Source: Limnomonas spitsbergensis (taxonomy: Eukaryota; Chlorophyta; Chlorophyceae; Chlamydomonadales). From it: a DNA stretch of 64,000 nucleotides. A program made the translations under genes and the position numbers. The DNA lies in contig JAYJMM010000124.1 of the NCBI GenBank assembly GCA_037349105.1, positions 592,501-656,500 of the forward strand. Reading direction: 5' to 3'. The notes beneath the pieces are model-generated. The model did not search any database and was not told the DNA's origin. It saw nothing but the letters and a program-made list of their open reading frames with translations. Shown here piece by piece: positions 46,301-55,505 of the stretch; position 1 is the stretch's first letter, and every line of letters begins with the position of its first letter.

Positions 46301-49300
46301 CCCAGAACCATTTGACCATAACTATTGACCCGGAAGAATTGACTTGGGAGCCATTGACCCAAAGCCATGAAACTGCCCCCTCCCCCCCCCCTCCCCCTCC
46401 CCCTCCGACTTTTTGTTTCAGGCTCAAGATCATCCCTCGCGTGATCAATGTGGCTGAATGGGCCGAGAAGGGCCCGCTGTCCATGACTGAGAACCGAGCG
46501 CTGCTGAATTACAACGAGAAGCCGATCATGGCCTTCCCGCAGCACAAGTACATACAGGGCTCAAATTACTTTGAGGTGAGCTTCTGAGAATTGCGTGCTG
46601 CTGCATCACAACGAGAAGCTGATCATGGCCTTCCTGCAGCACAAGTACATCCTGGGCCCAAACTACTTTGAGGTGAGGTTCTGAGATAGTGAACCTGTCC
46701 ACTCCGTTGATATCTGAGGGTGGTTCAGCTTCAATTCGGCTACAATTCAGGTACATCACTGCCTCCAGCTACAATTCAGCCACATCACAGCCTTCAGCTG
46801 TAGGGGCCGTGAGCAGCAAGCCCTGCTGTCTGATGAGCTCAAACCCTCAACCCATACTGCAGAAAGGGCAAACCAGAGAGAGACAGGCGATTCGATTTTT
46901 GGAGGCAGTATTACGAGCAGAGGGAAGGAAGCGACACGTCACGGGTTGATAGAAATAAATGAATAATTAACCACTGTAGAACCGGTTTGACTGTTAATTG
47001 ACTAAAACATGGTAATTTGGGAGGGGTGCACGGACCAGCTGCGCGGTTTAAAATTAATTCAAAAATCAGCTGCGTGGACTAGCCAGTCAGGGGCAGGGTG
47101 CTGGGACTCGGGAATCCTGTCCAAAACCATTCAAAATCGCCGCTGCGTGGTTGATAAGCAATTGTTTCTAAATTCCCGCCGCCGCAAAGCGCGGATTGGT
47201 GTGTTGATCCGCCTGCGTGGAGATTCCGCAGCTGTCGAGGAGGGGAGGGCTTGCTCGCATGGGGAACTTTTCAAGTTCTGAGACCTGTTGCTCCCCTCGC
47301 TAATAGCAACTGCACAATTGCACATCAGCATGGCATTTGAATTCACCTTGAGCAGCACCCACTCACTCAGACCATACTCAGCGCATCACTCAACACTTCA
47401 ACAGCAGACAAGACCCGTCATTTGCTATTTGTTGATCGGCTGCCTGGAAGCCCACCTAGTGCCAAGGCCGTACGAGTGGCTTCCTTCATCCATTTATTAT
47501 TTGTGTTGTTATTTGTTGATCGGCTGCCATGCGGTGTAGACGCATTGCGTACGGCAAGAGCTCCATAGGCCAGGGGCGTGTAAAAGCCGTATTTAATACA
47601 GCAGAAGCTCTCAATATACGTGCAGTTCCGAACAATGTGCAGTGCATGTTTATCGAACAAAGATCAGAAGACCGTCAGATGTAGACGCCCGATCCCACCT
47701 TCAACGCACTCAGCGTACGAATACGCCGGCGTTGCAAGTAAAGCTGATTGCAGTTGGGACCCGTCGTGCATTTATAATTCATGAAGGGCCGATAGTGGAG
47801 GCCCTCCTCAAGCAAGGCCTCCCTACTGGGTGTGTGTGATCTATGTTCATCATACCTGTTCATACCTCGCATTGACGGACCTACGACCACCCTTGCTGTC
47901 CAGGTGGTTCTGGACATCCACACATATTCATACATTGCGCGCACGGCCCTGCTGAGCTTCATGTCCCGGTAAGGCTTTGGGTTTAGGGTTTTTTGTTTTA
48001 AGCCCTAAACCGTTAGCTAGGAATTGCTCGGTCTGCTTCCCCTGGCCTCTGTCATGAATACCTTTGGGTGCGACCATATGCAGTTGGTGAAATTCTGGGT
48101 CAAAACCCAGGGGGCCAAAACGTTGATGAATGAGGGGGCGATATCATTTGTTCTAGATTAATTTGATTACAACGGGGGAGCGACCGCTTAGGAGCCGTTA
48201 TCATGATTGCAAGACACGAGAGCCAAAAACTTGAATTGAATTAGATCCTTCCCAGTCAATAGTTACCAGTAATAGAGTTAACCTCGGATGCGTGCTAGTG
48301 GTATAGTGGTAGCATAGTTCCCTGCCACGGAACAGACGGGGGTTCGATTCCCCCCTAGCACAGTTTTACTCTGGTTCACAGAGGGGAACGTCCGCAATGG
48401 TCGGGACTAGCTTTCTGCAAACTGGCGGGTTCGGCATCATGTGCAGGCTAGGTATAGATCACCCAAACGGTGTCTCTGGCCTTTGGGCAGAATCTCCAAT
48501 CACATGTGGTCTTCGTTTCACATCTGGGCGGAGCATCTGCCCACGTGCATGGCTGCTGTTTCACTTTGAAATTCCATTTGAATGATTTACAATCCCAGGA
48601 GAGTTGTATGCAATCTGTTTGAGTGGCAAGTGCGCCCTGAACATCATGGGTTGTGTGCGATTTTGTGAATTCGATGTGCTGAATGTTGTGATTGATCGCA
48701 TGTCTGGGTTTTCATCATCACACATCCTGCACCGTACAAATCCCTGGGCCATGAATTCACAAACCTCGCTGGGCTTGCCGAAAGGAACCCCCTCCGCCCC
48801 CTATGCCTATCACAACACCACCACGGACGAGATGGACACCCCGATGTATGTCCTAACACCACACACTGGCCGTGTATCCCAATGCCTGTCAGAACCTTCG
48901 CTCATGCTGGCCACGAACCCCAACTGATGTCAGACCCCTCGCCTGCGCAGGTTGGAGCTGGCGTCAGTGATTTGGGAGGTGTCCTCTCTTGTTGGACCCC
49001 CCCCCCCCTTTCTAATAAAAGCCTGTCATAGCATGTGCACGCTTGGGCCATAAACCCCAACATACGTCTTGACCCTCGCCTGTGCAGGTTGGCATCGGTG
49101 ATTTGGGAGGTGTCCCTCGTGTTGCAAGGGAACGCGGCGGATGAGCTGCCAGAGCAGGTCCGTGCAGGGAGCGGTACAATGTCCAAACCCAAGGGTTCAG
49201 GGCTTAGTGTGAATTGGGTATGAACTTGGATGAGCTGCCAGAGCAGGTCAGTGCAGGGAGCGGTACAATGTTCAAACCCAGTGTGAATTGGGTATGAACT

Positions 49301-50103
49301 TGGTATTGATAGTCTCGTACTGGCCCTCTCTCACTCCTGATGATGATGCTGATGATGATGCTGCTTTCAGTCGCTAGAATGTGCCCGGGTGTACCGCACG
49401 GGGATTTGTATGCGGACCCAAGACCCCGCTCCTGCTGATCCTGCCGTCAGAACCTCAGCTGCCTGCTTAGGCGTACCACAGAGATTTATTGTCTACACTT
49501 TTATGATGTATGATGGATTGATGGAAACCCTGAACCCTAAACTGTTATCTCGCTCCTGCCCCTGATGATGCTGCTGGCAGCTGCCAGCCCATGCCCTTGA
49601 TGCCCCCTGCCCTCTACCGCCCCTGCTGCTGCTGCTGGCCTCTGACCTCTCGCTCCTGCCCCTGTTGCTGCTGCTGCTGGCAGCTGCTGGCCCATGCCGT
49701 TGCGTCTTGCACGAATTTCCCAGCGCAAACAAGCAGTCAACTACCCCCCCACCCACCCGCCCGCCCTCTTGCTGCTGATGCTGTGCAGCTGCTGGTTGCG
49801 TGCCTGTGTGTACTGAATATATCTCAATGAACTTTATCCCCTTGTTGACACCTCTCTGGCCCCTGCTCTTGCCGATGCTGTTCACAGCTGCTTTGTTGCG
49901 CCCGGGTTTACCGCACGGACTTCGCAGTACACCGACCCTTCCAAAGCTTCTGTCCCAAACCCCCTGCCCTATCCAACGGCAACACCGTCACCAACGGCAT
50001 CATGGGCAAGGACACCAACGGCGCCACCAATGCCAGCAATAGCTTAGATGGGGATGACATCAAGGGCGGGCAGCGAGCTAGCAAGGAGCTGCTCAGCAGC
50101 TGA
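31383..50103 (+). CDS. EDR2 C-terminal (DUF1336) domain protein, 11 exons, 475 residues
   Basis: Exons: 31383..31533, 34070..34149, 36048..36148, 36935..37064, 38643..38750, 43746..43928, 44611..44780, 46422..46575, 47904..47968, 49088..49157, 49888..50103. All are GT-AG with matching phases; total 1428 nt. The N-terminus MGACCGKPS is a classic N-myristoylation plus palmitoylation signal. Residues 10-154 are basic/Ser/Pro-rich and probably disordered. The EDR2_C domain spans about 155-430: GTEFKVRGPDYMKTKVK, KAIYQLISADMFYFEKK, PALLVVNLQLPTYS, GPGWSMVYYFKL, RLKIIPRVINVAEW, YFEVVLDIHTYSYIAR and NAADELPEQLL. A polar tail ends at a TGA at 50101. In plants EDR2 joins PH and START lipid-binding domains to this domain and restrains cell death. 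Here only the C-terminal domain is present, so a membrane-tethered lipid-related role is inferred. Confidence 0.93.
32840..33240 (+). repeat. 39-bp minisatellite in EDR2-gene intron 1
   Basis: About ten near-identical 39-bp units (core 'ggtttcagcatgactgatg' and 'gagggtttgccggtgatg'). 39 is a multiple of three and the unit lacks stops in one frame on each strand, so spurious ORFs (MTDAEGLPVMGFS units on +, MLKPITGKPS units on -) run through it. Degenerate units continue to about 33450. Confidence 0.95.
34150..35180 (+). repeat. 86-bp tandem array seeded by the EDR2-gene exon 2 donor
   Basis: Twelve copies of an 86-bp unit start directly at the exon 2/intron 2 junction. The unit segment 'acgggccacttgcaggctgg' through 'gtgttggggagggaggaagg' aligns with the exon end 'acgggttacttggaggtcag' through 'gttgaggagggaggaagg'. 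Copies differ by only a few bases. Long minus-strand ORFs here are repeat translations. Confidence 0.95.
35655..35770 (+). repeat. Echoes of EDR2-gene exon 3 acceptor edge
   Basis: 'agccagctttgatgacgtta' (about 35661) and 'gcagcccatctttgatcttt' (about 35703) copy the start of exon 3 ('acagcccagctttggtgatg' at 36044). Confidence 0.8.
35795..36045 (+). repeat. Polypyrimidine tract upstream of exon 3
   Basis: About 250 bp almost entirely C/T (ctcccctccccctcccc type) with a short (ca)n. Confidence 0.95.
36165..36770 (+). repeat. Polypurine tract downstream of exon 3
   Basis: About 600 bp of G/A-dominated sequence with many G-runs. With the polypyrimidine tract on the other side it brackets exon 3 (36048..36148). 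Confidence 0.9.
37065..37460 (+). repeat. Echoes of EDR2-gene exon 4 donor edge mixed with family C words
   Basis: The exon end 'cccaacgccggggtctctct' recurs at about 37131, 37220, 37300 and 37379, each with a following 'ggctcagctacagttcagc' word. Confidence 0.85.
37585..38642 (+). repeat. Series of echoes of EDR2-gene exon 5 acceptor edge
   Basis: About eight ~100-120-bp degenerate copies of 'ctgctgcagcgccgagacat' followed by 'ggcattacctatggcagatc', at about 37590, 37800, 38000, 38100, 38200, 38310, 38440 and 38540. The genuine exon starts at 38643. Several keep the CAG acceptor. Confidence 0.85.
37911..37998 (+). repeat. (CTACTG)n hexanucleotide repeat
   Basis: About 14 uninterrupted units, intronic. 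Confidence 0.97.
38830..39117 (+). repeat. Echoes of EDR2-gene exon 5 donor edge (left side of satellite)
   Basis: Copies of the exon 5 end at about 38838-38885 and 39030-39095 ('gagttcaaagtgcgcgggcc', then 'atgaagaccaaggtcaaggt'). The second is nearly perfect but has a 5-bp insertion creating a stop. Confidence 0.9.
39118..43325 (+). repeat. 59-bp satellite, ~71 copies, within EDR2-gene intron 5
   Basis: Uninterrupted array of a 59-bp unit (ggcttggcaatccaaggtgg, aagagccgggggggatttct, gatttatttctcatttcat). First and last 'ggcttggcaa' are 4189 bp apart, exactly 71 periods. I saw only about ten substitutions, clustered around 41600-42200. No spacer diversity, so not CRISPR. 'ccaaggtggaag' in each unit resembles a donor. 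Confidence 0.98.
43370..43490 (+). repeat. Echo of EDR2-gene exon 5 donor edge (right side of satellite)
   Basis: 'ggttcagggattgagttcaa' through 'atgaagaccgaagtcaaggt' repeats the sequence left of the satellite, so the 59-bp array expanded inside a duplicated exon-edge segment. Confidence 0.85.
43929..44215 (+). repeat. Echoes of EDR2-gene exon 6 donor edge
   Basis: The junction tactca|gtaagtgtgaacg is followed by repeats of 'ggtaagtgtgaacctgca' type at about 44028, 44058 and 44093, each with a strong donor consensus. Confidence 0.8.
44840..44935 (+). repeat. Echo of EDR2-gene exon 7 3' part
   Basis: 'ccagaatgcgctggggtcat' through 'gagagacaggtgcaggcc' copies the last ~85 bp of exon 7 with an intact GT donor; the frame is broken. 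Confidence 0.9.
45180..45640 (+). repeat. Dispersed repeat family C, several copies
   Basis: Four units with 'cttcagctacaattcagcta'-like starts and 'ggggtgcctggtgca' follow-on, separated by 'gcgtcacatgcaagag' words. Confidence 0.7.
46150..46315 (+). repeat. 30-bp tandem repeat in intron 7
   Basis: About five copies built on 'gccatttgaccgggaaccat' and 'ttcaccctga'. Confidence 0.95.
46605..46685 (+). repeat. Near-intact echo of EDR2-gene exon 8 3' half
   Basis: Aligns with 46503-46584 at roughly 88% identity including the GAG|GTGAG donor. It stays open and encodes NEKLIMAFLQHKYILGPNYF beside the genuine NEKPIMAFPQHKYIQGSNYF. Confidence 0.92.
46730..46840 (+). repeat. Dispersed repeat family C
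   Basis: 'ggttcagcttcaattcggct', 'cagctacaattcagcc' and 'agcagcaagccctgctg'. Confidence 0.65.
48292..48362 (+). tRNA. tRNA-Gly (anticodon GCC)
   Basis: 71-nt cloverleaf. Acceptor stem GTGCTAG pairs with CTAGCAC and the discriminator is A. Anticodon arm GTTCC-CTGCCAC-GGAAC has GCC at the anticodon. T arm is GGGGG-TTCGATT-CCCCC. Internal A box (TGGTATAGTGG) and B box (GGTTCGATTCC) fit Pol III transcription, and a TTTT terminator follows at 48364-48367. CCA is not encoded, as expected for a nuclear gene. It lies in intron 9 of the EDR2-type gene, on the same strand. Confidence 0.97.
48945..48995 (+). repeat. Echo of EDR2-gene exon 10 acceptor edge
   Basis: 'gcgcaggttggagctggcgt' through 'gtgatttgggaggtgtcc' precedes the genuine exon (acceptor 'tgtgcag', start 49088). 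Confidence 0.9.
49225..49310 (+). repeat. Echo of EDR2-gene exon 10 donor edge
   Basis: 'gatgagctgccagagcaggt' and the following 'gtgcagggagcggtacaatg' are repeated almost exactly, and so is 'gtgaattgggtatgaacttg' further into the intron. Confidence 0.92.
49330..49887 (+). repeat. Echoes of EDR2-gene exon 11 acceptor edge
   Basis: About five degraded copies of the branch/acceptor region ('ctgatgatgctgctggcagc' type). One at about 49370-49410 keeps 'tttcag' and 'gcccgggtgtaccgcacggg', against the genuine 'gcccgggtttaccgcacgga' at 49899. Confidence 0.85.
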
Positions 50104-50400
50104 TGTCAAGAGAGGACATCTATGTTCTGTACGCGAGGATTTAGCGGGCATGCCAGGGACGTGCAGTGCACACCGTGGATCTGGAGATCTATGGATCCGC
50201 AGAGGGTGCATGCCAGGGAAGTGTAGTAAGCACCTTGGATCTGGAAATCTGTGGATCCACCATGCATGTTGGCTAGGGTAGCACAGGCAGTGGATCTTGA
50301 GATCTTTCGATCCGCCATGCGTGCAGGCCAGGGCAGTACAAACTGTGGATCGGGATCTAAGGATCTGCCACGCTCGGGTAGCGCACATGGTGATGTGAAT
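50104..50400 (+). repeat. ~60-bp repeats downstream of the EDR2-type gene
   Basis: Four to five copies of a unit containing 'gtggatctggagatctatgg' and 'atgccagggaagtg' in the presumed 3' UTR or flank. Each unit has agatct and ggatcc hexamer palindromes. Confidence 0.8.
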
Positions 50401-52300
50401 CATCGGTATCCAGGAGCGGCCGGGTCAAGACAAGCGCTTGAAATATCCCCAGTATATGGCGAACGTTGCGTCGAACATACTTACATTTGGGGGCAGGTAT
50501 CAAAACAGTCACGGGTGGGGGTGGGGGGCTGTGATGCCCATATCGACCTTCCCGTCTTTTCAATGCGTTGACGGGAGGAGGAAAATCGCGGTAGAGATAT
50601 TAGGAAGAGCGCATCAGGAATGGACCTACGGTGTGCCACTGTGCCTGTGTCTGGGAGTGAACTCTCTAGACATCAAATTATCATTGTATTTTCTCTGGGT
50701 CACCCTTTCCTGATCTAAGGTCTTGGTGGACACCCTGCCTGGTAGTGAAGCCGCAGTAAGCCATTGGCCAGGTCAACTTCGCCAGGAAGGCGGGTTACCG
50801 GGATTTTAATCCCCAATCGGCCAATCCCTTCACTGCGTAATCAACTGGGACTGGCATGCTTCGCCAGGGAGGAGGAGCCAGGATATGTGTATCATATTAT
50901 GTTTTCTATTTTGAGGCTCCAAGCTGATATATATCTCTGTAGCGAATCATACGGCAGCAGGAGGGGGGGCTACTACTCTTCTCCACCGTCCTAGTTTGTA
51001 AAGTGTCTGGACTGGATAGTCACCGGCTGGATTTCATTTCGTCCACGATATTCTCATGATAGGCGAGGTCTTCCTGCTATCAACTCATGAGCTTGGTAGA
51101 TCAAGAGGGCGCCTGCATGGCCGCCGCTCTGCACCATGCTGTTTTCAATTCAAAAGCTTCAGGGGCCACGAGGGGGCCCATGCACAGCGTGGCCATGACC
51201 CTTAGGTATTTGTTTGCTGACACGTGGGAGGCACCTGCTGATCATGCAAGTCCCTTGGTTGATGAACTCGTTTATTTGCAGATCAGAGGAGCATCACAAT
51301 TGATGTATGATGGGACAGATGTCAGCAAACTGGATCGAACACTTACCGAACAAGGCGGCCGAGAGTGTTTCAGCAGGGCCCAGAGGTCAATGATGTTACA
51401 CTTCTGGGCCGTGGACAAGAAGGCTTGGCCGATTGGGAACCCAACTATTCAGCAGGTCCCAGAGGTGTAACGTTGACTTACCAAGGTAAACAGTTGGGCA
51501 TCCATGCGGCCGAGCCTTTTTGAGCAGGGCCCAGAGGTGTAAAGGCATGGGCATACCTGACCATGTACGAAAGAAAAGCTGGGTTAGCTACACAGGACAC
51601 GTCACTATAAGCACTGAGGTACAATTTACGCACATTTCGGCTAGCGGCCGAGGCGTGCTTCTATTTTAAGGCGCAACCAGCGGCCCTCTAGTACCCTGCG
51701 TACTCGCAGACGCAAGTCTAGGTCCCTGAAAGTTGCCCAAGCTTCGTGATGGCTAGAGTTTCAGTCTCGTCTTGCCACCTGATGGCAGATAACTTGGGCC
51801 TACCACTCTTTTTTGTCCTGATTGGATTTTCAAATATGGTTGTTGCCACCCCGCGAATAACCAATCAGGTCTTAATTACGGCTCAGGCCTACGGCCCTCC
51901 TTTGCCCACCTGCAAAACAATGGACCGGCGTATGGCCGCTATTGTCCAGGAGGGGGGGTTTAATTCCCCCCTTGGCTCGCAAATTCTGGTCTTTTACTGG
52001 GGATCTAAGATATCCTCACCAGAGTTACTTGGGCCGCACACTCTTCTCGACTTCGGCCTCTTGCTTCTGTTCACACAAGGAAGGACAATAGACAAATTCA
52101 TAAATTGGTCAGGAATATTAACGCAGGTTCAATATTCAATTAAGCATGCAAATGCCCTATTGGCACTGACAGCCTTGTTCAGCTTATTGAGCGAGCATGT
52201 GTAATGTAATACACATGCTCGCTCAATAAAAGCTCGGCCGCAAGGGCGCCCCGCCGATGACTGTCTGATCAGGGGGAAATCAAGTACTGGTGTAAGACGT
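50401..52300. other. Intergenic region with dispersed repeats
   Basis: No supported gene. Family A modules lie at about 51370-51400, 51440-51475, 51500-51550 and 52195-52250. An open frame at 51746-52204 lacks an ATG start and shows no recognisable domain. Confidence 0.45.
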
Positions 52301-52319
52301 ACTTACGGTACTAGTAGTA

Positions 52320-52625
52320 GGTCAATGACATTACATATGGACCATGTTGAAATATACCTCCTGATATACCGGTACTTCGCCACGCACTCTCGCCAATTCC
52401 CTGCCTCTACGCCCCAGTCAGGTGGTCTGCCCCCCTCATGCATAGCGCACGTTGAGGCATATCCCCAAAATGAGATCACGATAATTGCCTCAACGATTAT
52501 CGGGCCTATACAGGCCGTTCCAAACGACCAGCCGGTGGCCTTGTGCACGGCGAATGTGGCCAGCGTACCGATGAGGACGCCGATCAGTAGGAACCCGGCC
52601 ATATAGGCTCTGTAGCAGCATCTCC
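52320..52625 (-). other. Orphan exon-like fragment of a membrane protein
   Basis: After an acceptor-like 'cccctcctcag' ending at 52626 (minus), a frame reads YRAYMAGFLLIGVLIGTLAT, then about 15 residues, then GPIIVEAIIVISFWGYAST and a polar stretch. Two hydrophobic segments of about 20 residues and tidy codon use suggest a real gene fragment or single exon. I do not recognise the family and found no partner exon. Family A repeats lie on both sides, so it may have been carried by an element. Confidence 0.4.
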
Positions 52626-52739
52626 CTGAGGAGGGGGCCGGGAAGGTGAGTAAAGTGTGGATCTTTGTGCATGACAGCACATCAGCACATCACTGGCAGT
52701 GGGTAGGAAGCCGCGATGGCGGGATCCAAGCAAAAACCA

Positions 52740-52855
52740 GGGTTCATAAAGTAATATCCATGCCATGTCGTCCATGCCATGAAACATGAAATGGCCCATG
52801 GCTGGTGGCCCCAGCATCAGTGCTCGCTCGCTCGTAAAGTACTGAATAAAGGTCA
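52740..52855 (-). repeat. ~85-bp repeat, inverted partner of 56235-56325
   Basis: 'ccatgaaacatgaaatggcc' and flanks are the reverse complement of 'ggccatttcatgtttcatgg' at about 56279-56298. The match extends about 85 bp. Confidence 0.9.
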
Positions 52856-53068
52856 ATAACGTTACACCTCTGGGCCCGCTAAAAGCTCGGCCGTGTGGGC
52901 GCCCAACTGTTCAGAAGGGAGTAAAGAAGGAACGAAAAGGAAGAGAGGGGGAAAGGAACAAAAGGAGAGGCCATGAAGGCAAAGCAGACCAAGTCCAACA
53001 CCTGAGTTCCACTAGAGACTAGCCCTCAACAAAGCCTCTAAGAAAAGAAAAGTCCAGAAAAACAAGCG
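52855..53068 (+). repeat. ~220-bp repeat arm, third copy
   Basis: Direct copy of 5408-5640 with few differences, here without a partner arm. Confidence 0.9.
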
Positions 53069-53139
53069 AATCTGAATAAAGTTTAATCGTGTGTTGCCGA
53101 GTTGATGAGGTTTCTTTGGCCAGCCGCGCAACACCTCTC

Positions 53140-53460
53140 TTGCATTGTTTCCCCCGTTAGTGGTTCCTCAGAGTTAATGTGCGTGTTACCGGTGAAGTTT
53201 AAGACTTTGCCACACATATCGCTGACGTTGGGATGGGATGACCCACCCACTTCCACCCCTGCCGCGCTGAACATCACACGCACCGCAGCGCCCAATCTCA
53301 AGCAACCCAACAAACAGCTTCCAAATGGGTCACCATCACCATCGGCCGCGACACCACGGGAGGCCCCCAGCCTCCGGCAACCCCCCGTGTCGATATTCGC
53401 CCCCCCTCCGGCCACGCCCACCCCCGGCAGGCCGTTGCGCGTCGAATCTCATTCTGTAGG
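53140..53460 (+). other. Coding-like stretch, uncertain
   Basis: Open frame with ELMCVLPVKFKTLPHISLTL then a Pro/Ser/Thr-rich segment. There is no ATG and no recognisable domain. It might be an exon of the gene at 54796, or chance. Confidence 0.25.
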
Positions 53461-53654
53461 GCCTACCTATGCATCTCATCAGTGGATGTTTGCGTCCTTT
53501 TCATGCCTCTGAACAATATAGTTTATTTGTTTTAGTGCGTGTCGCACCATCTTGTGAGGGCCACCTGACAGTTGACACTGGGCCGATGCCCGATTTGATT
53601 GGCTAACTAAGAACCTTATTGAACCCAAAATGTTTAAAAGGAGAGCTCGCACCC

Positions 53655-54660
53655 TGTCTTGTGCCAACTAACTTTTGAAGAATCTGCAGAATCGGGACAC
53701 GACTCCGACCACTTCGACAAGAGCTACACATTTTGCCTCCTCCAAAAGGGAAGGTATGCACCCACCCTCACAAGTGCTTCACCATGCTGTCCATGTCAAC
53801 ATTTCCAGGCATGGACAAATGTCCATTTCCTTGACCGCTGCCTTGTCTGAGCTGCTGGGCTGCAACTTGGAGCTGCTGGGGCTGCCCTTGTCCTCTCAGC
53901 TGGGACTCCTGGGAACAATGTAATCCGTTAAACACTCGTCGCTTATGAAAGCACTCCTCGATATGGCGCGGACAGCTGCAGGCATTGTCACCAACAAATT
54001 GACTCAGGTGACGCCTGTCAAGCTGAGCATCATGCACACAAATGCACGATGCACGCCAAGTACCGATGTAGAACTTGGGCTATCAGCATCAGCAAGGTCG
54101 CGATACCTCCGCCAGGTTGCCCTGGTATCGGACCCCTGATGACGCCCTTGACTCTTCGGACGTGGCAGCCGATGTCATTTACCGAGGGGTGTGACAAGGT
54201 TTACAAAAGAATCCCCAAGTTTCCTCCAAGATGTTTGAATACATGATGCCTGCACAACATCTCGAAGTCTGCGAAAACAGGATACCCAGGAGATGACAAT
54301 GCAAGGATGCAAGAAGGCTGTGACGATGCGATGCAAAGACACTGCCAAAGTGACGACCCTGGACCTTGAGTCCGTGACGATTGGGTCGACTTCGTGCCAA
54401 CATGTCTCTCCCGACCAGGCACAGTTTCACGCCAATATCTTAAACAGTGCAATCCTTTCTACTCAACCCACCAACACATTCGGACACGCAGGAAAAACAG
54501 AAGAGAAAGCGCAAGCCCAGGAAATACCATGAGTCATGCACAGGTATCCCTGATCTCCCTACTCTGCTTAGACAACTTTCCGTTCACACTGTCCAGTCTG
54601 CATTTCCATCCAGCGTCTTCGACGTCATCTTGAAACCAGCCCCACCAATTGTCGTTAAGT
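53655..54660 (+). other. Coding-like pieces in changing frames
   Basis: Several short frames look coding (ESAESGHDSDHFDKSYTF at about 53670, MKALLDMARTAAGIVTNKLT at 53945, QVSSKMFEYMMPAQHLEVCE at about 54220) but stops or frame changes separate them and clean splice sites are not obvious. They could be upstream exons of the next gene or a decayed gene. Family unknown. Confidence 0.3.
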
Positions 54661-54795
54661 GTCCCCCCCTGTTCTTACTGACCCGCCTTGTATCATTTCC
54701 GTTCCCAAGGGTATACAGACCGGGGCTTGGGCGACTCGTCAGCCTGTTCTTCCCAAAATCCACGCCGCATCGGCGATTTGTTTTCCCCCTTCAAG

Positions 54796-55455
54796 AAGAA
54801 GTGGCCCGCACCCAAGAAATGTCCAGTCGAAAAATGGAGCCAGTGCCAGTGACTCTGTGGCGTTTATACACGTACTTTGCAGGCCAGGAGTCGGAGGAGA
54901 TTATTCCAGAGGCCGAGGAAAGAGGCGCTCTGTATCTGATCAGCGTGCGTGCATTCTTGTCTGCGAAGCGTCGCTTCTCAGGCCAAGACGTGCACAGCTT
55001 CGAGGGGGTCGAGGGGGTCAAGCCTGCCATGCAGCTCGTTCTCCTGCAGAGGGAGTGTTGCAGGAAGCTGTTGGACTACAATCGTCTGCGCAGCATTATG
55101 AAAGGTATGCATCAGGAAGGTGAGCCCCCATGCAATCCTGTATGGGGCTCGTCTTTGGCCGGTCCCACTCCAGGGTCTTCGCTATGACACTATGCTTGCA
55201 TTCCAATCTGCAGTTAAGGAGGCAGAGATGGTGGAGCAGCGCCTCGAGTGGGCAAAGAACATGGAGGATATCAACCGCGAGGTTCAAGGTCAGAACCGCC
55301 AAGGTCTTTCTTCGGGTGACTTGCCCAACTTGTCCCTCCTCTGTGACCCGCCCAACTTGTCCCCTCTCTCCCTCTCTGCAGAAGTCTGCCAGCTGACGGA
55401 CGACTCTGGCCTCAAAGCCGGTGTTCACTCGAGCAACGGCGTCGCGTCAGCCAAG
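54796..55455 (+). CDS. Unidentified protein, partial; three exons with coiled-coil tendency
   Basis: Exons about 54796..55104, 55214..55288 and 55382..55455, with GT-AG junctions whose phases agree (1,1,0). The visible product contains VTLWRLYTYFAGQESEEIIP, LVLLQRECCRKLLDYNRLRS and VKEAEMVEQRLEWAKNMEDI, a charged helical, probably coiled-coil sequence, then EVCQLTDDSGLKAG. I do not recognise the family. 5' and 3' exons are not identified. The last donor is duplicated 42 bp downstream, in frame. Confidence 0.55.
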
Positions 55456-55505
55456 GTGACTTTGAATCACTCAAGCAACGGCGTCGCGTCAGCCAAGGTG
55501 ACTTT
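55414..55505 (+). repeat. 42-bp tandem duplication spanning a donor site
   Basis: 'tcgagcaacggcgtcgcgtc' through 'agccaaggtgactttgaat' is repeated once with a 42-bp period, giving donors after 55455 and 55497. Using the second would add 14 residues without changing frame. Confidence 0.95.

Noticed and set aside
51746..52204. 152-codon open frame with hydrophobic stretches
   Set aside because: It begins at GTG, spans repeat-derived sequence and shows no domain or splice logic.
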